NCBI RefSeq assembly: GCF_038595055.1
Contig: NZ_CP152002.1
Coordinates: forward strand, 1,098,501 to 1,162,500
Source: Paenibacillus sp. FSL R7-0345
GTDB taxonomy: Bacteria > Bacillota > Bacilli > Paenibacillales > Paenibacillaceae
Reading direction: 5' to 3'
Length of the DNA stretch: 64,000 nt
This document shows positions 25,749 to 34,989 of the stretch, in pieces (the first letter of the stretch is position 1; each line of letters begins with the position of its first letter). The position numbers and the translations under genes were made by a program. The notes beneath the pieces were generated by a model. The model did no database searches. It was given only the letters and a program-made list of their open reading frames with translations, and had not been told where the DNA came from.

Positions 25749-26849
25749 ATGAAAATTGCGATAGCGCACGATTACTTAATCCAAATGGGCGGGGCGGAAA
25801 GAGTAGTGGAAGTATTCCACCACATGTATCCGGAGGCTCCGATCTTCACAACCGTGTTTAACGGAAGCCGATTGACCGACAACCTCAAAGACGCGGACAT
25901 TAGGGCCTCCTGGCTGCAGAAAATTCCGGGAGTGAAGACCAATTTTAAAGGGGTGCTGCCGCTATATCCCATGGCCATCCGTGATCTTGATTTTCGCGGG
26001 TACGATATCGTCCTGAGCTCAAGCAGCGCTTTTATGAAAAGCATTCAGGTACCCGAATCGACGTTCCATCTCTGCTACTGCCATACGCCGATGCGCTTTG
26101 CCTGGGACTATGACACGTATATGGAGCGGCAAACCAATTCCGGTCTGTTCAAAAGACTGCTGAAGGTCTACATGCAGCGGCTCAAGACCTGGGATCAGCG
26201 GACGAGTAAAAATGTTAATCAGTTCGTAGCCAACTCATCCGTCGTGAAGACGCGGATCCAGAATTATTATCACCGCGATGCGGATATTATTTTCCCGCCG
26301 ATTAATACGGCACGCTTCACCAGCTCAAAATCAATCGGTGACTACTATCTGATCGTCTCGCGGCTTGTATCCTACAAGCGGATCGATCTCGCGGTAGAGG
26401 CTTTTAACCGGAACGGGCTGAAGCTGTTCATTGTTGGAGACGGGCCGGACCGCAAGCGTCTGGAAGGCATGGCCAAAGGCAACGTATCGTTCCTGGGCCG
26501 GCTGGAGGATGCCGAGGTAACGGGGCTGATGTCACAGTGCCGGGCCTTTATTTTCCCGGGCGAAGAGGATTTCGGCATTACGCCGCTGGAGGCGAATGCT
26601 GCGGGAAGACCGGTTATTGCCTACCAGGCCGGAGGAGCGCTGGATACGATCGTACCTTATGTGAACGGCGTATTTTTCCAGCATCAGGAAGTTGACGATT
26701 TACTGAAGGCCATAAACGAAGTGGAGTCCTACGCATGGGATATCAGCCGGATTATGGGGCATGCCCGCAAGTTCGACGAACAGGCGTTTATGGTGCAGTT
26801 CAAGCAGTATGTAGAGCAAGCCTACGTTAATTTCCTTAAAGGAGGATGA
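25749..26849 (+). CDS. Family 4 glycosyltransferase (WbaZ-like, possible mannosyltransferase)
   Basis: A 366-residue GT-B enzyme starting MKIAIAHDYLIQMGGAERVV with ITPLEANAAGRPVIAYQAGG as the EX7E-type region and FVANSSVVKTRIQNYYHRD in the middle, a pattern seen in WbaZ-type GT4 mannosyltransferases. The start at 25749 has GAGG 9 bases upstream; the earlier in-frame ATGs have none. GDP-mannose made by the ManC encoded downstream is a plausible donor, which is inference. Confidence 0.87.
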   Translation: MKIAIAHDYLIQMGGAERVVEVFHHMYPEAPIFTTVFNGSRLTDNLKDADIRASWLQKIPGVKTNFKGVLPLYPMAIRDLDFRGYDIVLSSSSAFMKSIQVPESTFHLCYCHTPMRFAWDYDTYMERQTNSGLFKRLLKVYMQRLKTWDQRTSKNVNQFVANSSVVKTRIQNYYHRDADIIFPPINTARFTSSKSIGDYYLIVSRLVSYKRIDLAVEAFNRNGLKLFIVGDGPDRKRLEGMAKGNVSFLGRLEDAEVTGLMSQCRAFIFPGEEDFGITPLEANAAGRPVIAYQAGGALDTIVPYVNGVFFQHQEVDDLLKAINEVESYAWDISRIMGHARKFDEQAFMVQFKQYVEQAYVNFLKGG

Positions 26850-26853
26850 TTGT

Positions 26854-28194
26854 ATGAAGCTGGCAGTTATCGGTACCGGCTATGTCGGTCTTGTATCAGG
26901 CGTGTGCTTTACATTGAATGGTAACCATGTGATCTGTGTCGATAAGGATGAGGAAAAAATCAATAAGCTTAACCGGATGGAGTCCCCGATCTATGAACCC
27001 GGTATTGAAGCACTGATTGAAATGAACCTGCGTGAGGGCAGATTGTCCTTTTCAGCGGATCTTAAAGAGTCGGTACGCCGCTCTGATATCGTCATTCTGG
27101 CTGTAGGAACCCCGTCGCTGCCGGGCGGCGAAGCGGATTTGCAGTATATCGAAGGAGCGGCTGCTGAAATTGCCGAGGCGATGGAAGGCTACAAAATCAT
27201 CATGACCAAGTCAACCGTTCCGGTCGGCACGAACGAACGGATCCGCAAGCTGATTGCTTCCCGCACCAACCACCCCTTTGATATTGTCTCCGCTCCTGAA
27301 TTCCTGCGTGAGGGCTCCGCGATCCGTGATACCCTGCACCCGGACCGTATTGTGATCGGTCTTGACAATCCGCAGCTTGAGCCGACCATGCGCCAGCTTC
27401 ATCAGGGCTTTACGGAAAATATCTTTATCACGGATATCCGCAGTGCGGAAATGATCAAATATGCATCCAATGCATTCCTGGCGACCAAAATCTCCTTTAT
27501 CAACGAGATCGCCAACATTTGTGAAAAAGTGGGAGCTGATGTGACCATGGTGGCGGAGGGCATGGGGATGGACCGGCGAATCGGCTCCTCGTTCCTGCAG
27601 GCCGGCATCGGTTACGGAGGCTCCTGTTTCCCGAAAGATACCAATGCGCTGATCCAGATCGCCGGCAACGTGGACTACGAGTTCAAGCTGCTGAAATCGG
27701 TGGTCGAGGTGAACAAGGACCAGCGGTTCATGATCATCTCCAAGCTGCATGAATCGCTCGGCAGCCTGCGCGGCGCTGTAATCGGCATCTGGGGCCTGGC
27801 CTTCAAGCCGAACACTGATGATGTCCGTGAGGCTCCGGCCCGCGAGATCGTGGAGGCACTGGTAGCGGAGGGCGCTACAGTGAAGCTGTACGATCCGATC
27901 GCCGCCGCTAACTTCCGGGCACAGTACGATCATCCGCGGCTGCGGTGGTGCGGCGTGCCGGAAGAAGCTGCGGATGGCAGCGATGCTGTCTGCCTGCTGA
28001 CCGACTGGGCGCAGTTCAAGGATATCGATCTGCATCACCTGGCCGGCACTATGCGCCGCCAGATCCTGATCGACGGCCGTAATCTCTACTCCAAGGAGCA
28101 GATTGAGGGCACGGGTCTTGAGTATCATTCTGTCGGCCGTCCGCAGATGGGCGGGCTTAGCGGCTTTTCCCAAAGCGTTGCCGGTGCGGTTTAA
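26854..28194 (+). CDS. ugd: UDP-glucose 6-dehydrogenase
   Basis: A 446-residue enzyme oxidising UDP-glucose to UDP-glucuronate with two NAD. The Rossmann start is VIGTGYVGLVSGVCF; other family marks are TKSTVPVGT, APEFLREGSA, the catalytic Cys in GYGGSCFPKDT and a C-terminal GLAFKPNTDDVREAP. Full length for the family. AAAGGAGG lies just before the ATG, 4 bases after the upstream stop. It implies glucuronic acid in the polymer, matching the composition known for paenan-type EPS. Confidence 0.95.
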   Translation: MKLAVIGTGYVGLVSGVCFTLNGNHVICVDKDEEKINKLNRMESPIYEPGIEALIEMNLREGRLSFSADLKESVRRSDIVILAVGTPSLPGGEADLQYIEGAAAEIAEAMEGYKIIMTKSTVPVGTNERIRKLIASRTNHPFDIVSAPEFLREGSAIRDTLHPDRIVIGLDNPQLEPTMRQLHQGFTENIFITDIRSAEMIKYASNAFLATKISFINEIANICEKVGADVTMVAEGMGMDRRIGSSFLQAGIGYGGSCFPKDTNALIQIAGNVDYEFKLLKSVVEVNKDQRFMIISKLHESLGSLRGAVIGIWGLAFKPNTDDVREAPAREIVEALVAEGATVKLYDPIAAANFRAQYDHPRLRWCGVPEEAADGSDAVCLLTDWAQFKDIDLHHLAGTMRRQILIDGRNLYSKEQIEGTGLEYHSVGRPQMGGLSGFSQSVAGAV

Positions 28195-28718
28195 GGTTAG
28201 GCTATACGCATATACGCTTGCAAGCTTTTAAATCTAGTGTCTTTTGCATAGTGCAAAACTATGACATAACTATAGCCCTTGAATTTTAGCTCTTAATCTT
28301 TGGCTCTAAATTTTTAGCTGCCGCCAACCAAGCTGCAATTCCGGATCTTTAGCAGGGAGCTTTCCCTGCGTGAACAGCAAACAAGCTGCTTCTGGAATAC
28401 TTGGCCAGGCAAGCAAAAGTTCTTAACAATTAAACTGTTATGGAATGGAGCGGAGAGGAATTTTGGAGCTGTAGGAGCGAATGCGTCCGCCTTTGTCTTC
28501 GGATTTCTACCGCGGCCAGCGGTTCAAATCAGGGAATCCGAAGACAACAGCGGCCGGAAGCCCAAACATTCCTTGGAGTGACTCTAATAAAAGTGCAATC
28601 TCTAAGAATCTTGCGCAGCAATAAAGAATTCCAGAGGAGCATCCTAGCGTTCATCAGCATACAGCTCCCAATAACAACCCGAAATTTTCGCGTCACACAT
28701 ACCAAGGAGGGGTTCCCC
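28195..28718 (+). other. Gene-free stretch before manC with alternative hairpins and a structured repeat
   Basis: This 524-base interval interrupts the otherwise tight EPS operon. At 28242-28263 two mutually exclusive hairpins overlap: TTTTGCA/TGCAAAA and CATAGT/ACTATG. From about 28455 to 28590 it holds copy A of the dispersed structured repeat. No gene is credible here: the frame that runs into manC from 28440 lacks a ribosome binding site. Confidence 0.6.
28455..28590 (+). repeat. Structured dispersed repeat, copy A
   Basis: Shares GAATTTTGGA, CTGTAGGAGCG, GCGTCCGCCT, CGGATTTC, ACAACAGCGGCCGGAAG, CCAAA and TTGGAGT-like blocks, in the same order and orientation, with a second copy at 63374-63539. 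A perfect 13-bp stem joins TTGTCTTCGGATT (28493-28505) with AATCCGAAGACAA (28535-28547), enclosing a small ACCGC/GCGGT hairpin. It lies 130 bases upstream of manC on the sense strand. Confidence 0.7.
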
Positions 28719-30092
28719 ATGAAACTAGTACTTCTATCAGGCGGTTCAGGTAAACGGCTCTGGCCATTATCCAATGACTCACGTTCCAAGCAATTTCTGA
28801 AGGTACTGGAAAGCCCGGCGGGTGAACCGGAATCGATGGTACAGCGGGTCTGGAGACAGCTGGAGGAAGCGGGGATGACGGGCTCATCCTACCTCGCTAC
28901 AGGCCGCAGCCAAGTAGAGTCCATCCAGAGCCAGCTCGGCAGCCATGTGCCGATTATCGTGGAGCCGGAACGCCGCGATACCTTCCCGGCCATTGCACTG
29001 ACAGCGGCTTACCTGTATTCCATCGCCGGCGTATCTCCGGCGGAGACAGTGGCTATCCTGCCGGTCGATCCTTATGTGGAGGCTTCCTTCTTCGATACGG
29101 TAGTCCGGCTGGAGCAGACGATGGAGGAGAGCGGCGCAAATCTGGCGCTGATGGGCGTAGTGCCTGAGCATGCGTCAGAGAAATACGGATATATCATTCC
29201 GACCAGTGATGCGGCGGGGGCAAGCGGCTACCTTCAGGTGAGCCATTTCCAGGAAAAGCCTGACCGTGTGCAGGCAGAAGGCCTGATCAGCAAAGGCGCC
29301 CTTTGGAACTGCGGCGTATTCGCTTTCCGCCTCGGTTATCTGCTGGATATTCTGCAGAGCAAAGGATTGCCGCTTAATTACGAGGAGCTGCAGAAGCAAT
29401 ACAAACTGATGGCTTCCATCAGCTTTGATTACGAAGTGGTGGAAAAAGAAGAAAAAATCGTCGTTCAGCCGTATGCCGGCTTCTGGAAGGATCTGGGCAC
29501 CTGGAATACGCTGACCGAGGAGATGAGCAGCAACCTGGTCGGCAAGGGCGTGGTTACCTCCGATTCCGAACGGACCTGCCTGATCAATGAGCTGGACATT
29601 CCGATTACAGTCATCGGGGCCAAGGACCTGATCATCGCGGCCAGCCCTGACGGAATCCTGGTTACGCATAAGGCGGAAAGCCCGCGAATCAAGGAAGTGC
29701 TGAAATCGCATGAACAAAGACCGATGTACGAGGAACGCCGCTGGGGTCACTATAAAGTTATCGACTATGTGAAATATGATGAGGGCAATGAAGTACTGAC
29801 GAAGCGGATTTTTATCGAGCAGGGAAAAAATATCAGCTACCAGCTACATCACAAACGCAGTGAAATCTGGACTTTTGTGAGCGGGGAAGCAAGTATTGTC
29901 ATCAATGAAAAGATGCATAAAGTGAAGGCTGGCGATGTCGTACGCATCCCGGAAGGAACAAAGCATGCGATCCTGGCGCTGACCGATGTGGAGTTTATCG
30001 AGGTGCAGAGCGGGTCTGAGCTGGTGGAAGAGGACAACATCCGGATTACGCTGGACTGGGAAGATATTGAATTACACCAGTTTATTTCATAG
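28719..30092 (+). CDS. manC: Mannose-1-phosphate guanylyltransferase / mannose-6-phosphate isomerase (type II)
   Basis: A 457-residue bifunctional-type enzyme. The N-terminal nucleotidyltransferase domain has LLSGGSGKRLWPLSNDSRSK, VEPERRDTFPAIALTAA and FQEKPD; the C-terminal cupin domain (about 340-457) has RRWGHYKVID, the metal-site region SYQLHHKRSEIW and GDVVRIPEGTKHAI. It makes GDP-mannose from GTP and mannose-1-phosphate and probably isomerises fructose-6-phosphate. The ATG at 28719 follows AAGGAGG. GDP-mannose feeds the EPS glycosyltransferases and explains why mannanase genes sit just downstream. Confidence 0.93.
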   Translation: MKLVLLSGGSGKRLWPLSNDSRSKQFLKVLESPAGEPESMVQRVWRQLEEAGMTGSSYLATGRSQVESIQSQLGSHVPIIVEPERRDTFPAIALTAAYLYSIAGVSPAETVAILPVDPYVEASFFDTVVRLEQTMEESGANLALMGVVPEHASEKYGYIIPTSDAAGASGYLQVSHFQEKPDRVQAEGLISKGALWNCGVFAFRLGYLLDILQSKGLPLNYEELQKQYKLMASISFDYEVVEKEEKIVVQPYAGFWKDLGTWNTLTEEMSSNLVGKGVVTSDSERTCLINELDIPITVIGAKDLIIAASPDGILVTHKAESPRIKEVLKSHEQRPMYEERRWGHYKVIDYVKYDEGNEVLTKRIFIEQGKNISYQLHHKRSEIWTFVSGEASIVINEKMHKVKAGDVVRIPEGTKHAILALTDVEFIEVQSGSELVEEDNIRITLDWEDIELHQFIS

Positions 30093-30234
30093 GCCTAATT
30101 TATCTATTTAACCAAGTTCCACAAGGCTGAAACAGGTATTTAGAACCATTTATTAATAAATCTTCATTTTTGCTATAAACCTACAACTTCATAGAGTCGA
30201 TACTTACGGTAAGAAGGATAACTCCTTCAAAAAC

Positions 30235-30310
30235 GACAAAGGCAAACCTACTCGAAAGATAGGGACGCAAAGCTATAGGGCCTCTACCAAGTGGCAGCCT
30301 GGCTACCGAA
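30235..30310 (+). ncRNA. c-di-GMP-I (GEMM) riboswitch
   Basis: The conserved aptamer core is readable in order: GGCAAACC (30241-30248), a stem closed by a GAAA tetraloop, GGGACGCAAAGCTA, a second stem and GGCTACC. The Shine-Dalgarno AAAGGAAG begins within a few bases of the aptamer end and the TTG start of the GH26 gene is 14 bases beyond it. Just upstream, GAAGGA/TCCTTC (30213-30228) can form a hairpin, and its TCCTTC arm is complementary to the Shine-Dalgarno GGAAG, so translational switching is plausible. Confidence 0.88.
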
Positions 30311-30323
30311 AGGAAGATAAAAG

Positions 30324-33227
30324 TTGAAAGCTTACCGTAAGTCTCGTCTGTTGTCCGCCGTGTTGTCTGTGGCCGTATTTTTGTCTGCTGTGCCAATGGG
30401 CTTAGGACTTGCCCCGTCATCTGCGCATGCTGCTTCTGTGACCGGAGCACCAGTAAACCCTAACGCTTCAGCGGAAGCAGTCAAGCTGTTGAACAACCTG
30501 TACTCTATTTCCGGTAACGGGATTATTTCAGGTCAGCATGACTATTTTGAAAGTCCTGATGAAATCAGTAACAAGCTGAAGGCGACAAGCGGGCAATACG
30601 CAGCGCTTCACGGTTATGAGCTTGGAGCGATTGGCGGACAGACAGAGAGTGGAGTAGCTGCGCAGCGTAAAAACATCGTCTGGAGCGCGACCAACTGGTA
30701 TAAGGCTGGCGGAATCGTAGCCATGACTTTTCACCAGAACCTGCCCGGCACCAAATATGACTGGGGAAATGTACAGAAGAATATCAGCCAGGCTGAATTC
30801 AACAAATACGTAACACCCGGAACCACAGAGTACAACGCTCTGATTGCCGATCTTGATAAAGTGGCCGTTTCGCTCAAAAGTTTGCGGGATGCTGGAGTTC
30901 CTATTCTCTGGAGACCTTACCATGAAATGAACGGCGGCTGGTTCTGGTGGGGCAAGAAAAATAATTTTGCCGCGCTGTGGAATATCATGTATGACCGTTT
31001 TGTTAACGTTCATCAATTAAACAATTTGCTGTGGGTGTGGAATCCGAATGCTCCCAACTCCAATTCCGATCCTTATGAACTGACTTACCCGGGTGCGGAT
31101 AAAGTGGATGTGCTCGCAGCAGATATATATAATAACGACTTTTTGAACAAATATTATGACAGCCTGCTCAGCCTTGCCGCCGGTAAACCGATTGGTATCG
31201 GTGAAAATGGTGAAATGCCAAGTATTGCAAAGCTGAAGCTTTCCCAGCAGAAGTACGTCTTTATGATGAACTGGGGAAAAATGCTGTATGAAAACAACAG
31301 TACAGATACCATCAAAACCTTTATGAATGACAGCTACACCCTGACACGTGACACGTATAAAACATGGGTAGCACCGAAAGCTACACCAACAGCCACACCA
31401 ACACCAACAGTAAAGCCGACAGCAACACCGACAGCTACGCCAACACCGACAGTGAAGCCAACAGCAACACCGGTACCAACAGCGGCACCAGTGGCAGCAG
31501 CCCCGGTACCAGCACCTGAATTGCAGGAGCCGGTGGTTAACGGACTTAAAGGCGAGTATTTCAAAAACATGACACTGACCGGTACTCCGGTGCTTGTGCG
31601 CAATGACGAACAGCTTAACTTCAGCTGGCGGCAGACAGCCCCGGCCCCGGTGCTTCCGGTTGACGGATTTTCGATCCGGTGGACCGGCCAGATCAAGCCG
31701 GCCTACAGCGAAACGTATCAGTTCGTTACCAACTCGGATGACGGTATCCGCGTCTGGGTTAACGGCACAGCAGTCATCGACAGCTGGATGAAGCAGAGCG
31801 GTACTGAGCGCACCGGCAGCATTGCCCTGCAGGCCGGACAATTGTACGACATTAAAGTTGAATATTATGAAAATGCAGGCGATGCAAGTGTCCGTATGAT
31901 GTGGCAGAGCCCAAGCCAGCCGAAGGTAGTTGTTCCGGCAAGCGCATTGTTTGTAAAGAATCCGGCCAGTCAGGCAGCAGCAGCACCGGCAGCAACGGCT
32001 ACACCAGTACCAACTGCGGCACCAACGGCTACACCAGTACCGACTGCAGCACCAACCGTAGCACCAACGGCTACACCAGTACCGACTGCAGCACCAACCG
32101 TAGCACCAACGGCTACACCAGCACCGACTGCAGCGCCAACCGCTTCGCCGGCACAGGCTGCCAAGCCGGGGCTGGCAGCAGATTCGGCATCACAGGAATC
32201 TGTAATGAATGGCCTAACCGGTGAGTATTTTAAAAATATGACACTATCCGGTACTCCGGTGCTTGTGCGCAATGACGAACAGCTTAACTTCAGCTGGCGG
32301 CAGACAGCTCCAGACCCGGTGCTTCCGGTTGACGGATTTTCGATCCGCTGGACCGGCCAGATCAAGCCGGCCTACAGCGAAATGTACCAGTTCGTTACCA
32401 ATTCGGATGACGGTATCCGCGTCTGGGTTAACGGCACAGCAGTCATCGACAGCTGGGTGAAGCAAAGCGGTACCGAGCGTACCGGCAGCATTGCCCTGCA
32501 GGCGGGACAATTGTATGACATTAAAGTTGAATATTATGAGAATGCGGGCGATGCAAGTGTCCGTATGATGTGGCAGAGCCCAAGCCAGCCGAAGGCAGTT
32601 GTTCCGGCAAGTGCATTATTTGCAAAGAATGCTGCTGACAATGCAGCAGTAACAGTAACGCCGTCGCCAACAGCAACACCGACTCCGGTGCCAACACCAG
32701 TACCAACACCGGCGCCTACACCAGTGCCGACACCAGTACCAACACCGGCGCCTACACCAGTGCCGACACCGGTACCAACAGCAGCACCGGCAGTAAACGG
32801 ACTGCAGGCGGAGTATTTTAACAATATGCAGCTGAGCGGAGCTCCTGCTCTGGTGCGTACTGATGCTGTGCTGGATTTCAACTGGCGTCAGGGTTCGCCG
32901 GATGCGGCAATCGGCATTGATTTTTTCTCCGTACGCTGGAGCGGAAAAATTAAACCGCTGTTTAGTGAAACCTACAATATATATACCACTTCAGATGACG
33001 GCATCCGCGTCTGGGTCGATGGCACACTGATCATCGACAGCTGGGTGAAGCAGAGCGGAACCGAACGCGTAGGAAGTATCAGCCTGCAGGCCGGGCAATT
33101 ATATGATATCAAAGTGGAATATTACGAAAACCAGGGCGATGCAAAAGCCAAGCTGATGTGGGAAAGCCCAAGCCAATCCAAATCGGCTGTACCTGCCAGC
33201 AGTTTATTCTTGCCCTCCGCTTCCTGA
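30324..33227 (+). CDS. Secreted GH26 beta-mannanase with three PA14 domains
   Basis: A 967-residue exported protein. A Sec signal peptide ends near AHA-AS (residue 36). The GH26 catalytic domain (about 44-350) has [27 protein letters not shown] (acid/base Glu201) and GIGENGEMP (nucleophile Glu294). Three PA14 domains (about 404-548, 627-771, 823-965) are joined by Pro/Thr/Ala linkers. PA14 domains bind glycans in many secreted enzymes. The start is TTG at 30324 with AAAGGA upstream, directly after the c-di-GMP riboswitch. It probably cleaves mannose-containing matrix or plant mannan. PA14 copies 1 and 2 are nearly identical in DNA. A smaller paralogue follows. Confidence 0.9.
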   Translation: MKAYRKSRLLSAVLSVAVFLSAVPMGLGLAPSSAHAASVTGAPVNPNASAEAVKLLNNLYSISGNGIISGQHDYFESPDEISNKLKATSGQYAALHGYELGAIGGQTESGVAAQRKNIVWSATNWYKAGGIVAMTFHQNLPGTKYDWGNVQKNISQAEFNKYVTPGTTEYNALIADLDKVAVSLKSLRDAGVPILWRPYHEMNGGWFWWGKKNNFAALWNIMYDRFVNVHQLNNLLWVWNPNAPNSNSDPYELTYPGADKVDVLAADIYNNDFLNKYYDSLLSLAAGKPIGIGENGEMPSIAKLKLSQQKYVFMMNWGKMLYENNSTDTIKTFMNDSYTLTRDTYKTWVAPKATPTATPTPTVKPTATPTATPTPTVKPTATPVPTAAPVAAAPVPAPELQEPVVNGLKGEYFKNMTLTGTPVLVRNDEQLNFSWRQTAPAPVLPVDGFSIRWTGQIKPAYSETYQFVTNSDDGIRVWVNGTAVIDSWMKQSGTERTGSIALQAGQLYDIKVEYYENAGDASVRMMWQSPSQPKVVVPASALFVKNPASQAAAAPAATATPVPTAAPTATPVPTAAPTVAPTATPVPTAAPTVAPTATPAPTAAPTASPAQAAKPGLAADSASQESVMNGLTGEYFKNMTLSGTPVLVRNDEQLNFSWRQTAPDPVLPVDGFSIRWTGQIKPAYSEMYQFVTNSDDGIRVWVNGTAVIDSWVKQSGTERTGSIALQAGQLYDIKVEYYENAGDASVRMMWQSPSQPKAVVPASALFAKNAADNAAVTVTPSPTATPTPVPTPVPTPAPTPVPTPVPTPAPTPVPTPVPTAAPAVNGLQAEYFNNMQLSGAPALVRTDAVLDFNWRQGSPDAAIGIDFFSVRWSGKIKPLFSETYNIYTTSDDGIRVWVDGTLIIDSWVKQSGTERVGSISLQAGQLYDIKVEYYENQGDAKAKLMWESPSQSKSAVPASSLFLPSAS
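31374..31532 (+). repeat. Pro/Thr linker-coding tandem repeats
   Basis: Imperfect short repeats of ACACCAACA/ACAGCAACA type code for the PT-rich linker between the GH26 domain and the first PA14 domain. Similar repeats occur at about 31970-32200 and 32650-32790 before the second and third PA14 domains. Such tracts are prone to length change. Confidence 0.7.
31539..31965 (+). repeat. PA14 segment, duplicate copy 1 of 2
   Basis: About 427 bases encoding the first PA14 domain recur at 32208-32634, offset by 669 bases (223 codons), with only scattered differences and long identical blocks such as GGTACTCCGGTGCTTGTGCG. The third PA14 domain is clearly more diverged. This indicates a recent in-frame duplication inside the mannanase gene. 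Confidence 0.8.
32208..32634 (+). repeat. PA14 segment, duplicate copy 2 of 2
   Basis: Second copy of the 427-base PA14 segment, in frame with the first. Ends diverge slightly more than the centre. Confidence 0.8.
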
Positions 33228-33318
33228 TCATGCAATAAAGCGTGTTCTGCTAAATCCGCCGCCGTCACTGATGCTGGTTGAGCTGTTACAATACTAAATC
33301 CTCAAAGTCCACTTAAGG

Positions 33319-33338
33319 GCCCTGCTTACCGGCAGGGC
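33319..33338 (+). other. Hairpin in the leader of the second GH26 gene
   Basis: GCCCTGC and GCAGGGC form a perfect 7-bp stem about 100 bases before the start codon. There is no T-run directly after it, so it is more likely a leader structure than a terminator. Unlike the first mannanase, no c-di-GMP aptamer core is found in this 213-base gap. Confidence 0.35.
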
Positions 33339-33440
33339 TACTAAGCTATAGTCCTCATTTTGGTCGCAAGAAAAAATCCCCTCCCGGGAAAGACATCTTG
33401 AGCACCTGTGCGGCTATGCGGCTGGAGAAAGGAGATAACA

Positions 33441-34958
33441 TTGAACACTTACCGCAAGTACCGGCTATATACGACAGTCCTGCCCATTATATTTGTCCTT
33501 TCTTTGCTGCCCTGGTCCGAGGTGCGCAGTCTTCCTGTAACCCAGACACCTGTAGGCCCGGCGGCAGAAATTACCCCGATTAATCCGGACGCTTCCCCGG
33601 AGGCGGAAGATTTACTAAGTTATCTGACAAACCTGAGCGGTACCGGACTGATATCAGGGCAGCATGATTATCTGGAGAGCCCTGATGAATTTAACAAAAA
33701 GCTGAAAACACTCAGCGGGCAATCTGCTGTGCTGCATGGCTATGAGCTTGGAGCGATTGGAAATCAGCCGAAATCTCTTATAGCGCAGCAGCGCCAGTGG
33801 GTTGTGGACAGTGCGATCAGCTGGCATAATGGCGGAGGCATTGTAGCGATGACCTTCCACCAGAACCTGCCGGGAACCTCGGACGAATGGAAAAATGTGC
33901 ATATGGGTCTAAGCCAGGAGAAATTTGATGCTTATGTTACCCCGGGCACTGCACAATATAACAAGCTGATTGCCGATATTGATGAGATTGCCGGGTATTT
34001 GGGGCAGCTGCAGGAAGCCGGAGTTCCGGTACTGTGGCGGCCTTACCATGAAATGAACGGAGGCTGGTTCTGGTGGGGGCAGAAGGATAACTTCGTCAAG
34101 CTCTGGGACATTATGTATAACCGCCTGACCGTGAAACATGGACTGGATAATTTGCTGTGGGTCTGGAATCCGAATGCGCCTAATGAGTCGTCTGATGCCT
34201 ATGATCCTTATTTTCCGGGCATTGACAAGGTGGATATTCTGGCAGCAGATATTTACAACAATGATTTCAAGCAATCCTATTATGATAAGCTGCTGAAGCT
34301 GGCGGAAGGGAAGCCAATTGGAATCGGCGAAAGCGGAGAGCTTCCAGACCCTGTAACATTGTCTCAAACCCAAAGTAAATGGGTATATACGATGACATGG
34401 GGGAAAATGCTGACGGAGAACAATAATGCTCAGAAAATAACCAGTTTTATGAACAATAAATACATTGTTTCCAGGGATGACTATATCGTTAACCTGGCCA
34501 GCAAGGTAAATAAGACAGCAGGTGTGCAGACCAAGGGATTGAGAGCACAATATTTCAATAATATTGAGCTGTCCGGCGGGGCAGATCTGATCCGCAATGA
34601 CAGTAAAATCGACTTCAACTGGCATCAGGATTCGCCGGCCGTCGGTATCGGGAAGGATCTTTTTTCCGTCCGCTGGACCGGAACCATCAAGCCTTTGTAC
34701 AGCGAAAGATATACCTTTATATCCTCTTCAGATGACGGAGTACGCGTCTGGATCGGCGGCCGGCTGATTATTGACAGCTGGAAGAAGCAGAGCGGCGACA
34801 GCCGGGAGGGAAGTATTCTGCTGAAAGCCGGAACCCCATATGACATCAAGGTCGAGTACTATGAGGATCACGGGAATGCAAGTATCGGTTTGCAGTGGAA
34901 GAGCGCCAGCCAGAAGCAGGGGGTTATTCCCCAGAGCGCATTGACCCCTCCTAAGTAA
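33441..34958 (+). CDS. Secreted GH26 beta-mannanase with one PA14 domain
   Basis: A 505-residue paralogue of the preceding mannanase. A signal peptide (about 1-30) is followed by the GH26 domain (about 48-360; [27 protein letters not shown] with acid/base Glu204, and GIGESGELP with nucleophile Glu297) and one PA14 domain (about 375-505) without the long PT linkers. The TTG start at 33441 has AAAGGAGA 7 bases upstream; the first residues MNTYRKYRL mirror MKAYRKSRL of the first copy. An in-frame ATG 11 codons earlier lacks an SD. Likely role: cutting mannose-containing polymer outside the cell. Confidence 0.9.
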   Translation: MNTYRKYRLYTTVLPIIFVLSLLPWSEVRSLPVTQTPVGPAAEITPINPDASPEAEDLLSYLTNLSGTGLISGQHDYLESPDEFNKKLKTLSGQSAVLHGYELGAIGNQPKSLIAQQRQWVVDSAISWHNGGGIVAMTFHQNLPGTSDEWKNVHMGLSQEKFDAYVTPGTAQYNKLIADIDEIAGYLGQLQEAGVPVLWRPYHEMNGGWFWWGQKDNFVKLWDIMYNRLTVKHGLDNLLWVWNPNAPNESSDAYDPYFPGIDKVDILAADIYNNDFKQSYYDKLLKLAEGKPIGIGESGELPDPVTLSQTQSKWVYTMTWGKMLTENNNAQKITSFMNNKYIVSRDDYIVNLASKVNKTAGVQTKGLRAQYFNNIELSGGADLIRNDSKIDFNWHQDSPAVGIGKDLFSVRWTGTIKPLYSERYTFISSSDDGVRVWIGGRLIIDSWKKQSGDSREGSILLKAGTPYDIKVEYYEDHGNASIGLQWKSASQKQGVIPQSALTPPK

Positions 34959-34989
34959 TCTACCCCCGGAAGAAAGCGAGGACAAGGGA

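Noticed and set aside
28440..28718. N-terminal extension of ManC
   Set aside because: The upstream frame covers the structured repeat, has no family similarity, and the ATG at 28719 has a perfect ribosome binding site.
33240..33440. A second c-di-GMP riboswitch before the second mannanase
   Set aside because: The conserved GGCAAACC and GGGACGCAAAGC blocks are absent; only a short hairpin is seen.
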